Shown in pieces: positions 22,368-35,582 of a stretch of 64,000 bases of DNA. This DNA is from Hevea brasiliensis (taxonomy: Eukaryota; Streptophyta; Magnoliopsida; Malpighiales; Euphorbiaceae): assembly GCF_030052815.1 (NCBI RefSeq), contig NC_079501.1:91554296-91618295 (forward strand), given 5' to 3'. Position 1 is the stretch's first letter, and each line of letters begins with the position of its first letter. The notes under the pieces are model-generated. The model saw nothing but the letters and a program-made list of their open reading frames with translations. It did not search any database and was not told where the DNA came from. The position numbers and the translations under genes were made by a program.

Positions 22368-24956
22368 GGTTTAAAGAGCTCTGAGCTATATTAACTTTTT
22401 TTCTTTTCATTATAGTAGAACTTGTGTTTCCTTATATTCCTTTCTCTATTTTGTATTTATACAATTATATGCGCCTTAGATTCATGTGTCTGTTATAAGG
22501 GGGAATATAATCTCACTATTGATCTTGAAGAAAAGCTGGTTGCACTTTTGTACGTTTCTGATGGGAAAGGTGCACAAAGCAGAATAAATTTCAACCACTT
22601 CTAAAGCAACAAGACAGCATCTCTAACAGGAACTATCGTAGAAGTGTTGTAAAGCAGCAAAGTACAGCAACTGAGTAGCATGCAAGTGTCGTATTGAAAT
22701 TATTAGAGTTATGAATGAGATTTCCACTTTTTGTTTTTAACACTTTTATTAAGCCTGAGTCCTGCACTAACTGTTTGACTCAAGGTTCCATCTCTGCAAT
22801 TCCATATAATTGTTCTTCAAAAAGCTCAGCAAGGCAATTCAGAAAATTTTCCAATAAAAATCCTGAAGCTAATGTCTAAAAGCTCTAGAAACCCTAAAAA
22901 AATGTTTTGGTCATTTCTTAATTAATCTCCATATGATGAACTAATGAATGTCCTGAGCTGTGAGCTTTTTAAAAGATGATTGCACTTTGCACCTTTCTGG
23001 TGGTAAAGATATTCGCAAAGTTGAACAAAGCTCAACCACAAGGAAAGAAGTGGAAGGAGAGGCTTTACTGGAGGTAATGGGTGGATGTGTCCAAAACTTT
23101 CAGATACCTTTCTTATCCCAAAGGGACTATAATTCAGTTTTGGCATAGACCTTTGGCTTCTGTCAGCTTCACAAATGATCCCTGGACATCTTTCTTTCTA
23201 CCTGAAGTATCTATTTCAGTACTATTATTGGCTAGCCTAAGTTCTTTTTCTCCACTCACAAAAGCACTGTCTCAGATTCTTATTTTTCTAGCTATTGCTC
23301 TCCATCAGTATTACCATATGATCAAGATTGTGGGGCAAATGTTATATTCTCCACTGAGAATTTCTAACCTCACATCTTGTGTTTGGCTTGGAAGCCTCCT
23401 AACTTTTTTTTTTTTAATTTAGTAAGCAAAGATAGGAGGAGGAGAAACAAGAAGATTGGAAATCAAAAAGAACAAAAGAATAGAGTGCAAAACAAAAGGG
23501 CAAGATGAAAAGAGAAGAAATCAGGCAAAACCAAAGAAGACTTGTGACTTGAATCCAAATAATATCCCTATAGAGTGACTGAGCTAGCAAATTTGAATGC
23601 TTCAAATTTATTATGAGATCAAATCTCCAACAAAAGAATATATTATAATATCCCTATGATGTGATTGTGAATTTCCTTGCACAAGGATTCCCTTTTATCC
23701 TTGACAGATTAGTTATCTATACGTACAAGTCATCCAAAAATCCAACTCAATAAACAAAGCTTTTATCCTATGTTAGGTGGGATAAATCATCTATCTCTGT
23801 ATCATACAGATATCCAATGAAATGAATAACAACAAATTAGAGACGAGAACTTGAAATTGGAAGGAGTGCAGGATGCTGAATCTAACTAATATATAAAGCA
23901 CCCTATCACCATGCAAGCAAAATTCTACCTCCTACAAAATGGGTTTCTTTCTCCCTACCCAAGGACTAGGCTAATGATTCCTTCATAGTATTCAAATCAA
24001 AGTACAATGTTTACTGTGATATTGGAAATAGAAACATGAAAAGAAAAAGAAAGACTGGTAGCTGAGAATGACTGAGAATCATTCACCTAATCAAACATAC
24101 CAATCAATTGAAGCTTCACTAAATATTCAAGCCCAAAAAATTGCATGTTTTTCACAAGGACAACACTTTTCTCACCTAAATCTAGGTCTAGACAAGGACT
24201 CTTCTTTCTTTCAAAAAAATTTACTTTATTTTTATAAGTAAGAAAAATTTTGTTAATAGGAAACATAAATCTATTCTATTATGGATACAAAATATATATT
24301 GCCTTGAGATCTGCTGAAGAAGGCATAATATCTCAGGCTCTCATCAATAGGAGTCATTTACAGTGGTTATCTTGTTGGCAAAGAACTAAAGATCTAATTC
24401 AATCCTACACTTACACTCAATTTCTTCCCCTAAATAGCATCGAAAACTTGGAAAATTCTTATCTGTACCAGGATGCCAATACACTCAACCATTACTAAAT
24501 TAATAAAAAAATTTTAATAAATATTTATATATGAGAATTACAGCGATTATCTACCATAATTTTAAATAATATAGCATTTTGTAGATTAGAAGGGTGTATA
24601 CATATGGGTGCAATTAATTTTTTTTTTTAAATCTTTATGTAGTATTTAGTTCATGACTAAAAAGCAACTTTTATATTTATTGCTATTTAAAAGTAAAAAT
24701 AAAAAGATATTTTTCTACATTTTGAAATTTAATTTTTTGAAGGCAAAGAAAAAAAAATGCACTTTCAAAATATGCATTAAGAATTTCCTTATAACAAATA
24801 GTATTTCGAATGTTATGTCGGTTGTGAATTAATGTATATGTGAGCTTATAAGAGTTAATTAGCTTTGATAAAATTATTGTAGTTTTACTAAAAAGCTTAT
24901 CTTTTTTCTGAAAATATGTGTACGTATTTATTTTTTGTGAAAAAAAAGGCAAAATG
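22368..24956. other. Intergenic sequence without a recognisable gene
   Basis: Less AT-rich than the LTRs and with few repeats. Two short segments near 22530-22600 and 22975-23050 share a weakly similar phrase around GCACTTTG and TTTCTGGTGG. Short ORFs here (22422-22604, 22960-23148, 23081-23422) have no family features and no splice context I can support. This may be the decayed remains of former flanking sequence of the CONSTANS-like locus. Confidence 0.4.
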
Positions 24957-25845
24957 CAGAGGTGCAGTGGCGAACCCAACTACATGCTGGGAAGGGCCCT
25001 GGCCCCTATTATTAATTTTTTTCCCCCTAAGACGTGTGTATATTGTAACCAGAAAATAAAACAATAAATAAATAGTGATTTTCGAAAATTGAATAGCTAT
25101 CATTGGTTTACGGTTGCATGATTTTATTAGAATGTATTTGTTATTTGCATAGATAAATAACAATGAATTAGGATAATAATTAATTCATAATAGGATAAGT
25201 AAACTTCTTCAGTGAATGCTTTTAGGATTGTAAAACATTTTCTGAATGGGGTATGGTTCTCCATGCCTTAATTTATAAATTAAGTAATCTGTCGATATTG
25301 AATGGTTCAAAATACACAATTTTAAATAATTATGTTTAGCTTAATTTATGGAATGAACTAAAATAAAATTAATTTCATCCATAGTTTTTCTATTTATTGT
25401 TATCTTTTAATTTTAATTTAAGTAAAAAACATTACTCAACTTAATTATAAACAGAAAATCTTACTTTTTTGCTAATTCACTTTTTAATCCAAAAATTTCA
25501 ATTTTGGTACAATAATTTATTTATTCAAAATTGATTAAAATTTTATTCAATTTTTAAATTAGTTTTGGGGAGAATGTTCTAGAGTTAACATGGCACTCCA
25601 TTTTGAATATTTTAATTTTATTATGTGGGGCCCACATGCCACATAGTCAATAAAAAATTTGACCTTGTTAAACACTTTTAACTCAAAAGTAATAATGTAA
25701 ACTATCAAATTATTGAACCCGAATTAAAAAAAATATATAAATTATATTGTTTGATAAATGTAATTTATAAATTTTTATTAATTATAATAAGTATATAACT
25801 CTTTAAATTTGGCCCCCTCCACATTTAACCCTACTTCCACCTCTG
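24957..25845. mobile_element. hAT-like non-autonomous element (remnant)
   Basis: Both ends read CAGAGGTG inward (right end CACCTCTG). Subterminal G/C-rich blocks (GGGCCCTGGCCCC on the left, GGCCCCCTCCACATT on the right) enclose AT-rich filler. The ends fit the CA-purine-GG start of hAT elements, but the 8-bp flanks (GCAAAATG and TCGAGGGT) do not match, so the call is weak. Flanking sequences at 24880-24950 and 25912-25985 resemble each other. Confidence 0.4.
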
Positions 25846-26500
25846 TCGAGGGTGAGCCGGTGTGCGTGTGCTCATAGCGAAAAAATCTAGGGTGGTGCCT
25901 TGGTAAAATTATCATTATTTTACTAAAAAGTGTGTCTTTTCCCTAAATTTAGGTGTGCATATTTATCTTCAATAAAAAAAAAAAAAAATCATTGTAACAA
26001 TTTGTTATCGTCTATGAGGTGAGAAGTTATCACAATATCTTACACTAGCCAAATTCTGAACAACAAATCAAAATTGATGTGCCTATAAAGGGCTCAAGAA
26101 TTTTCATTAATTTTAGAACTTTTAGGCATGTTTATTATAAATATGCAAGGTGGAAAGAACATGAGAAACACTTTCATTATGGTTGCATGGGCTTAACAAA
26201 GGTAAAAGAATTAAGCTTATTTGGAGTTAAAAAAATTAGGACCAAATAGAGTACATTATTGGGGCATATATTAAGCTGTCTTGTGATGAGCCTTTTAATG
26301 CATGAAAATTAGGCTTTTATTCTTCTAAATTCGTGGCTCCATAATATCCTATTATTTATTCACTTTTGAAAGCTCATATTGAGGAGATTTTAGTGTTTTT
26401 AATGCCTTTTATAATCCTATATGAGTTATGAGTTAATTTGGCATCTTTGAATACTAAATATTCTCCAAGATCTTCAAAGATTTTGGCTAGCAACAATATA
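25846..26500. other. Intergenic, no feature seen
   Basis: AT-rich, with an A-tract at about 25973-25987. No coding potential or repeat boundary was recognised apart from the resemblance of 25912-25985 to 24880-24950. Confidence 0.5.
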
Positions 26501-29111
26501 TGTAACACCCCCTTATTCTATCTACAGTGTAGTCGAGCAAAGGAATGTCACATTCTGTGACAAAGCACCTAGTCTTATCTTATTTAATTTATTGCTCGAT
26601 TTCATTCATTTATAATTTAATTTAAGGAATTTTTAACGAAAAAACTGTAGTAGTTTCCCTGTATTATTAACGTTTGACCTATTAAATAATCAACCTATTT
26701 GAATATCTCAATTCAATAATCATTCAATATCACAAATCTCATTTCTAATCATTCACATAACCATTTTTATTCATGAATTACTTTCATTTCATTATTTACA
26801 AAATGTACATGATGTACATAAATTTTATACAACTCAAAATTTAAGTTACAAACTTGTGTTTAATTACAACATATAGTCATGCATAATTGTGGGCCAGTGA
26901 GCCCTACCAAAAGATAAGTAGAGGTGATAGTAACAACTCCTACAGATCAGATTAGAACTCCCCATCTTAAGAATTACAAAACTTTATCACATAAACTTGT
27001 GTGAGGAAAAATCATCATTCTAAGTAACTCTGCTTAGTGGTACACTAATAGAATGAAATTACAATATACAAATAAAGGAAATAATTTCATACTTCAAGTA
27101 ATATAAGAAAATGCACATCTAATTTAATCATGAATCAATTAGAAGAATTAGGAAGTTTGTAATATTAACTTTCTATGTAGTCACTTCATTATATAATCAC
27201 AAAATAATTTTAAGCACCTCTCACAATGTTTTTCTTGTTTCTTCATGTTTATACATTTTTGTTATCTTTAGGAGCATTTATTTCATTGGGATCTTTCTTT
27301 TATTTTTTTTTTCATGATATTCAACTTCTCTAATTCATTTCAATGTCCAAGTAACCTTTAATCAGCCTATTTGGACTGGATATGCGGGTTATACTAATGC
27401 TGGACACTCGGTGCCTCAGGCCATCATACCGTCGGACATATCGGTGCTTACTGGGTATGTTATGTAATTAGGCATAAAAACCATCAAAGTAAACATAAAC
27501 AAAGGATAACCACATAGGACACTCGGTGCCTACCAATGGTATCCGAGCATAAAAGCCAAATGCAGTACTGCTAATCTTATCCCTTCTTGGCATGCCAATC
27601 TATCTAACTCTTACGCTACTATCTAGGCATGCTCTTGCTAATTTATCATTATTAGCAATTCAACATTCTCAATATTTCATCATCATGTCATCATTTCATT
27701 CATTGTGGGAGCATGGTCCCAAACACAATTTTACAAGTCATTCATACAAATCATGCCATTGGCATTAAGTACCATTTACAATTTAAGCCATTATGTTGAC
27801 ATTTCATAGTTTTTAGATTTATTACCTCAAATTCCTTAATAATTTTGATCAAGGTATAGCAGGAATTAGGCCATACCCTCTTCATGAGATTTGTAGATCT
27901 ATGTTTTAGGTTTGTTTTGGCTTTGGAATTACTCAATTTTCATATGTGTAGCTCAAGTTATAACTATTTTACCAAAACTGGTCAAGTGACCAATTTCTAG
28001 TTTCAGGGCATTCTAGAATCCAGGCAGATTTTAGAACCATTTTGTCAAGCTATTTTGGTTAGGTTGCAGTCATAATTTAAGTTTATGTTTTTCATATGAA
28101 TTGTTCCCTTCTGTCTTAGGATTACACAACTTCAAGAATTACTCAATTTGGGATTTGTAGAGTGAGTTATGGCTAAATTATCAGCCCTTGTTCACAGATG
28201 CAATTTCTTGCAGTTTTCAAGTTTCTAGGTTTTCAGGTCAGTTTTACACTCAATATTCAAGTGTCTTACACCAAAAATTTGAACAAAGTCTCTAAAACAA
28301 AGTTATAGGCCTATGTCTTAGGTTTCCAGATCATTTTGAATCACTTAAATTAGATTTATATAATGGGAGATATACGTTGTTTACTACATGGAGGTCAAAA
28401 GGAAATTTGCTGGAATTACAGGAATTCCATATTTAGAAATTCTATATTACTCTAGGAATTTGACCAATTTTCCCTAAGAATTTGGTCTGGACCAAAACAC
28501 AAATGTTGTAGGTATGGGTTTCAACTTTAATGTGGCCTTTGTTTCATAACAATTGGAGTTGTGTAACTCAAGTTATGAGCAATTGAAGTCACCGTACTCA
28601 ACCCAATGCACACTATCATATTCTTTCAATTGTTTTGCCATCTCTTTAACATATCCAAACATTTACACATCCAAAAGCCATAATATGTACACAATTGCAT
28701 TAAATAGGATACAAATAAGGTAAACCCTAATTTATACAAAACCTTAATCAATTTTCCAAAACTTCAAAATTCAAGAGGTTCCATAGCGCTAACCTTGATT
28801 TCTAGCTTCAATTAACCCCAAGCAACTCTAATTTGCTTCCAACCCAACCAAGCTTTGATCTTCCTTCTTATTTTTACCCTTGACTGAATTCCCTTCTTCA
28901 ATAACACCCAAGATTTAAATCAATTTCCATATAAAACTTCAAAATCTAACTTGAAGTCCATTAATTCATAGCTAATTAAGCTTAGAACATAACTCACCTC
29001 AATGATCACACTTTCTCTTCACAAAAACCTCCAAATTCTTTGAAATCCTTGTTGGCTTTCTTCAATTCAAGGCTTAATTTGAAGTTTTCACTCAATTTCC
29101 TATAAGAATTA

Positions 29112-32100
29112 TGTCACACCTTACCCCTCTGTAAGGCATAACATGATCCCGTAGTATACCTAATGAATTACCAACTTCGTCTACCGATAACCCATTAAAT
29201 ATACTACAAGGGATTTTAAAACAATTTTCTTGCTTTTTGATAGTGGTGAGCTTTTCTAGCAGGAATTAAAAATGTTTAATTGAAGTTTAAAAACTATTTA
29301 AAATTTTTGTCCATTTTTATTTTTTCACAAATTTTGGAAAAATTTCAGCAAAGTGCCGATTGTATTTGAGAAAACCGAAAAATTTTACCTGTAGAAAACA
29401 CTTTCAATATAACACTTCATCAAATCACAACCACCATTTCAACTCAAATCAACACAAATTAGCTCAACTCCCATAATTCAAATGAAAATTTCACAACTCA
29501 AGAATTTCAATTCAAATATTTCCGAAATAGAGATAATTAGTTTCATACACATTGCATTAAAAAAATTAAGTTACATTCATCAGTCCAAAAATTACATCTG
29601 AAAATCTAAAATAATAATATTACAAAATCTGTACAACTGCTCATGACCAATTTACAAATGTACATACAGTTAATTACATCAAAATAAAGATGTACAATCA
29701 AGGTATAAAATTATACCCGACAAAAGGTCTAGAAGTAGCTCTGAAATTCTCAGCAGCTCACTCCGCTGCTCTACTAGTCTCTCTATCTGCGACAGCAATG
29801 AAAAGCTATCGCTGAGTACAATGACTCAGTGGTGCACAACATAACAGAAATACAATTTTATGTGTAAATCAAATCACATTTATTCAATTATGTTACTGAA
29901 AAGGAAAAGCAGATACAAAACACAATTTATACTTTTAGTCAAACCTTCTCATTTCGGAAGTCATAAAATAATTTTATAAAAACACACAGTTATATCATGC
30001 CATCAATACAATGTTCATCTCAATAGCTAGAGGCTTATGAGGAATCTCAAGGCTAGCTAGCTCAAACTATGGGTACCCATTCAAATCTTCCTCTACTGGC
30101 ATACACCTCAACACTTCAGCCAGAGAGGGAATTCAAAATTCAAAACTAATTCCTCCCACTAGGCATGCTAGTAAGGCATTCAGATATATGGTCAGGACAC
30201 TATGGTTTCAAAACTATGTTAATATTTTACTAAACATTTATTGACAATTCAAATACATACAATCAAATTTTCAACAATTTAAGTCAAAAGCATAATATTC
30301 ATTTTAGTCACAAATTTAAAATAAAGATAAATCATAATTTATTCATCAAAACAAATTGTCAACGAGAATTTACAGAAAAATTTTATGTTGTGCGCAAACC
30401 TTGTGCGAGTCCCCTCTAGACCTTGACTCGATGTCTCGGGTTCTTTCTCGGTATTCTTTTCAACTGAAACACACAATTTTATAGTGTTTCAGTATCATAA
30501 CGTATAATAAATTCAATAATAAATTCACAATTACTTATGTCTAGCTCTAATATGCTTAATTTAATGTTCTTTGCATTTTGCATTCCGGGTTACTATTCAC
30601 GATACTATTCAAGTCAAATTATTGACTTTCTTATATTTAATAGGTATGGGAATTTCAATTTCACCCACATATCATATTTTGATAGCTTAATTTGTTGATT
30701 TTGATTGTTTCTTCAAATTTTAAGTCTCCTAAGCACAATTTTAAATTTTCATTTTTGATGTCCTACTTTGCACTGTTCCGTTGGTTATGTTGCTGTGGGA
30801 ATTTGACAAAGTGTTCTTCATAAAAGTTGTTCCTTATTGTCTTATCTTTAGTTCCCTTTTTGAATCACTCCATTTGAAGTTTTGTAGCCCAAGTTATGGC
30901 CATTTGAACATGGCTGGCCGGATTGGTCTAACCCAGATTTCTGGGCACCTCATTTGGTTCTGGCAGTTTTGGATCACTAACTTTAGGTGGCAAAATAACT
31001 AGGTTATGGGCAGAATTTGGGTTGGTGTTCTTCATGAAAGTTATAGTCCTATGTCATACCTTTTCAATGCCATAAAAATCAGGTCATTTTGGATCTGTAT
31101 AGCTCAAGTTATGGCCAAATGAATACTGCTCATTTGGTCATTTTGGTACAGTGGCAGTGCACTACACCCGGATTTGACCTAATTGTTCACTATCCTAATG
31201 TCATTTTCTGGGCATGGTTCCTGAATAAAAAATGGGCCATTATGTGTCTATTTTCATTCCCAATTGGCCTCACACCAATTGGGTTGGTAAATTTTCAGTT
31301 TTAGTCCCTGAAATAGACCTAGGTCAAGCTACTAAAATAGTGACCCTAACCAATCAGAATTGCTTTTCAATTCTACCAATTCCAACACATCACAAATGGT
31401 CCCAATTGACCATTTCTAACCTCAATTAATGTCATTTGCATCATTTGACCATTTCCTCTAATTTTTCCCCCAATTCCAAGAACTCAATAACCCTAATTTC
31501 TTAAATTTATCCACTTAATGCAATTAAAGTAATTATTCCTCATCTACATACTTAATTCAACCCAATTACCCTTTTTAATTCATCAATTTCACTCAACCCT
31601 ACTCCCTCTAAGTTGACCAAAATTCACAAAGAATGCCCCATGATTTTTTTGTTTAAATTTAACTTCAATTCTAGGTAATTTAAACTATAAACATAGGAAT
31701 TTAACTAAAAATTTCAATTAAATCACTAACCTCAATTCTTTGGACTTCAATCACCCAATTTCTTCACTTTCTTCCTTTCCTTACTCCTTCAATATTCTTT
31801 TCTATTTGCCAAAGTGAGGTTTATGTGGAGAATTTAGGGGATTTATGGTTAATTTGAGGGTTTAGAAAGCTTAAAATCAAGCTTTCATGGAGGAACAAAA
31901 ACATAGATAGATAGAGATGGAAGTGGACGACAGTTGAGGTAGGGAAGATGGAAAATTTTATTTTAATTTTTATGTATTTATTTGCTTTTTGACTTAGTAA
32001 AAAAAGTTGGGAAATTAAAATTAATTTTGACATCATAATTGATATCATCAAAGTGATGTAATAAATAAACTTTTTAATTCTTTTTTTTTTCCTTTAATTT

Positions 32101-32612
32101 TTCTATAGTTTTGTAATTTAATTCTATATTCCAAAATCTTCATTTCTCCGATTTTATTGGACAGTTAGGTTAGGAGTCATCTCTAGGGGTGAATTGACTA
32201 ATTTGCCCCTCACCGGTCTGACCCGGTTTGTTAGTTATTCAATATTTCTTTCGGATCCCTGATCTAATTATTTGACCTGCTTAACAATTCTTTTCTGTGA
32301 TTTTCTCTTTTCCACTAGGCTCGTAATAGTCCTAAGGATTACGACGTCACATTTTTCGGTTCAAAATTCAAGTTACGATGGCCTTCGCAGTCACTTCCCA
32401 GGAAGGTCACCCATCGCTATGACTCCCAGCTCATTTAACCTTTTATGTTCTGTTTTTGTTATTTATACTTAACTATCTGGCAATCACTAATTATTTGCAT
32501 TCAGGGCTTATCTAGGTGTCTTAATTGTGGTTTTAATCCCTTTAATTATCCAGATCGATACCGATCATCGGAACAGTAAAATATACCAGGCTATGCATAT
32601 AGGGGTATTACA
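29112..32612 (-). mobile_element. Inner solo LTR, 3.5 kb, with target duplication AATTA
   Basis: The minus-strand LTR starts TGTAATACCCCTATATG (32612) and ends GGTAAGGTGTGACA (29112). The exact 5-bp duplication AATTA is at 29107-29111 and 32613-32617. It lies in the outer LTR. The CTGTTCCGATGATCGG box near its 5' end corresponds to that of the outer LTR. No primer site, polypurine tract or coding sequence is present. Short ORFs inside it (30781-31002, 31089-31429, 32272-32472) are judged incidental. Confidence 0.82.
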
Positions 32613-32617
32613 AATTA

Positions 32618-32772
32618 TTAGAGAAAACTAGGGTTTTAAAGCTTGGTAGTGAGTGTTAATGGTGGAAGATGAGAGAAAGTGAGAGAAAGAGAGAGAGAGA
32701 GCATGGGACGGCTTGGAAAAGATGGAAGAAGACATTTTTAATTGATAATTATCTCTTTATTTATTATTTATT
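32618..32772 (-). repeat. Segment of the outer LTR between two insertions
   Basis: Minus-strand reading gives a CT-rich leader (GAGA repeats on plus, 32672-32702). It fits the transcribed leader of the outer LTR. Confidence 0.5.
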
Positions 32773-33200
32773 GTGAAGTCACAATGGTCTCACTTAAGTA
32801 CCACATTTTTAGACAACATTTCCTAGACATGCACTTCATACAATCCTAATAGAATCAAACCACTAATAAGTACCGTCTTCCCATAACACTACCACGGTAC
32901 TAAGAATTTATGCTATGAAAGCAAAGATAGACAGGAGTTGCCACTCGGGTAATAACTGGGACATATTTAGTGTTTCTTCTGAGGGTCATAGACGGCAACT
33001 TATTCCTTGTAAAATTTCTACAACCATCATTACCATAGCCCAATGTTTAGGTTCGGGATAGTGGGTATGTAAGGGGAAGGTGTTAGGCACCCCTTACACC
33101 TGGTCTAACCTCGTTAATTCGAGTGCCAGTCCTCTACTAATATTTCTAAAATTCTTGTTTATTACATGTGGTAACCCTTAATCATATGTTCAGGTAATTG
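32773..33200 (-). repeat. Partial 3' LTR of the Tat-type element
   Basis: Matches 35109-35500 closely from CACAATGGTCTCACTTAAGT to GCCAGTCCTCTACTAAT. It lacks about 75 bp at its outer end and most of the U3. The matching phrases end near 33165, and the following 35 bp are unlike the other LTR. Confidence 0.65.
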
Positions 33201-34190
33201 CCCCCTCTTTCAGGGACTTAGGAGGCTTTGGCTCTTCTTTCTCTTCAGTTGGCTCATAGCCTAAACCATAACTCATGATCTGCCCTTTCATCTCAAGAAA
33301 AGTCACCAGGCCATCTATACTTTTTCCTAGGCCCATGCCAGAAAAAAACTTTATCCCTTTCTTCACAGTAGCCACTTTTGGATCCATTAAGTTTTCATAG
33401 ATCCCAACAACTTCAAAATTAGACACTAGTGGAACTGAACCATCTAGTTGTAATGCAACTATCTCCTTATCACAATTAGTCTTGACATCCAAATGACCCT
33501 CATTATAGCTAGAATTATCACAAATGTCAACAACCATTATAGACTGAGGTTCATTAGGCTTTTGGATGGGTTGGATAAAGTCAGTAATTTTGTTAGGGTT
33601 ATTTGGGGTGATGGAGATCATGTAGAGATCTGGTGTAGGTTGAAATTTTGGTTAGGAATGGGGCTAGTGTGGGTTTTTTTTGTTGATTTTTTGGGTCAAT
33701 TATCCTTTTGGCATCACTTAGGTCTTAGATATCATGCTTAAGTTGAAAGCATCAGTCGGTGTTATGACTGTGGGCTTGATAGAACCGGCAACATTGGTTG
33801 ATATCATAGCTAGGTGGGAGTGGATTTAGTAGTGGTCTGGGTGCTAAGAGCTGTAGGAGGTCTTGAACTTTGACACACTCCAAAACTTCAGATACAGGTT
33901 GGCTAAATTGGAAAATTCTCCTTGGGGTGAGAGACACAATTTGAACCTCAATAACTTTAATGCTACTTAATTGGCCTACCTCGGGGCCTCTTTCTAAAGT
34001 TGACTACAATTTTCTCTTCTAGCTCAAACATCTTGGTATTTAATATTTCTTGCATGGCCATGGTTTCTTCCATCTTAAGTAGTGCAGGTGAAATCCTTAC
34101 TAGTCTCTTCCCTTCCCTAACCCAAGTGACCTGATTGGAAGTCTCTTTGGTGTGTTTTGAGGCTATGTTTGCTAAAAAAAATTGGATTTA
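33190..34190 (-). pseudogene. Tat/Ogre-type gag C-terminus and protease-RT linker remnants
   Basis: Minus-strand frames show two blocks characteristic of the Tat lineage. 33752-33937 gives LNPLPPSYDINQCCRFYQAH plus SHNTD, the gag cysteine/histidine region. 33190-33621 gives GMGLGKSIDGL and YGLGYEPTEEKEE, resembling the linker between protease and reverse transcriptase. Upstream (33960-34190) a gag-like frame is broken by stops. Protease, reverse transcriptase, RNase H and integrase are absent. Assignment is by motif memory, not by search. Confidence 0.6.
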
Positions 34191-35012
34191 AGGGTTAACC
34201 TAAGTATGCTATGTACATGAATGCAATGCATGAATGGACCATTTTTTTTCTTTTTTTTCTTTTTTTTTTGCCTTTACTTTTACAAAACCAAAACCGAACC
34301 ATACTAATAGAACCAAAACTGAACCAAGACCAGACCATATAAACTGAACTAAAATTGGACCAAAGACTGAATAAAAAAAAAAAAAACTCCAGAACTGAAT
34401 CTTCGCCCCCTTATACCTTCAACTCTCACGTGCAGGGTAAGAAAAAAATTCTATCCTAGGCTATGGTACACTGGACACACCAATAGGGGGTGGTCCAGGA
34501 CGATCCTTCCCTCACAAACAAAGGATTTATATCTTAAAGTTTAACCATAAGTAAGCATCTTCTTGCTTAACACGAGTTTTAAAATGGACTTGGGCCTATA
34601 CACACATTGGGTTTATGCATTGGCCTAGGTTCATCTCAACTACCACTAGAACTTATGGTTTAAACAGTAAGGTTATAAATCCAGCACAACAAAAATCTAC
34701 GGGGTACCTAGGGTTGAAATCTATGGCTCATGGGCTTCATTGGGTAGGAAAAGGGTCACCCATGTGAGAGCTTGTCCATTAAGCACAACGGCCGAAGCTG
34801 TGGCTCTTTTATATACTCGAAGGTATGGGCATAGGGTGCTAGCATTCACCAATTCGTCATAGCTCGAGTGAAACTATGTTATCCTTGGCAAGTACTAGCA
34901 GGGCTAAAAAAGGTAAAAGTGATCCGTGTGATAGTGTAGTGCAATGTAAAAAGTTTAACAGAGGAATAATATTAGACTAATAGAAAACATATTGGGGTAA
35001 CTATCCATTTAA

Positions 35013-35030
35013 TCCCCAGTGGAGTCGCCA
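35013..35030 (-). promoter_or_regulatory. Primer binding site of the Tat-type element
   Basis: The minus strand reads TGGCGACTCCACTGGGGA a few bases after the LTR end (…CTACA at 35034). Primer sites of this form are known from Tat/Ogre elements, where an arginine tRNA is the inferred primer. It fixes the element's orientation. Confidence 0.65.
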
Positions 35031-35582
35031 AACTGTAGGAGGGGGGCATGAGGCGAAATATCATCCATTAAAATTATATAAAATGCACCAGGTAATGCCC
35101 AGAAAAGATGGTGGAATCACAATAGTCTCACTTAAGTACCACCTCTTTAGACAGTATTTCCTAGACATGCACTTCATACAATCCTAATAGAATCAAACCA
35201 CTGGTAAGTACCGTTTTCCCATAACACTACCACAATATTAAGGATTTATGCCACAAAGGCATAGATAGACAGGAGCCGCCACCCAGGTAATAACCGGGAT
35301 ATATTTAGTGTTTCTTCCGAGGGTCATGGATGGCAACTTACTCCTTGCAGAGTTTTCACAACTGTCATTATCATAGCCCAATGTCTAGGTTCGGGATAGT
35401 GGGTACGTAAGGGGAAGGTGTTAGGCACCCCTTACGCCTGGTCTAACCTCGTTAATTCGAGTGCCAGTCCTCTACTAATGTTTCTAAAAGTCTTGTTTAT
35501 TATTCCTTTATTAAACTTCATCCTAAAAAATGCAATTCTAATCCTACATACGTAAGTAATTTACAAAAGGGTTGTTGTTTAC

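Noticed and set aside
24683..25163. Overlapping minus-strand ORFs of about 90 codons
   Set aside because: AT-rich low-complexity translations spanning the end of a hAT-like remnant.
30781..31429. Short ORFs within the inner solo LTR
   Set aside because: No family features, overlapping frames, and located inside a non-coding LTR with clear target duplications.
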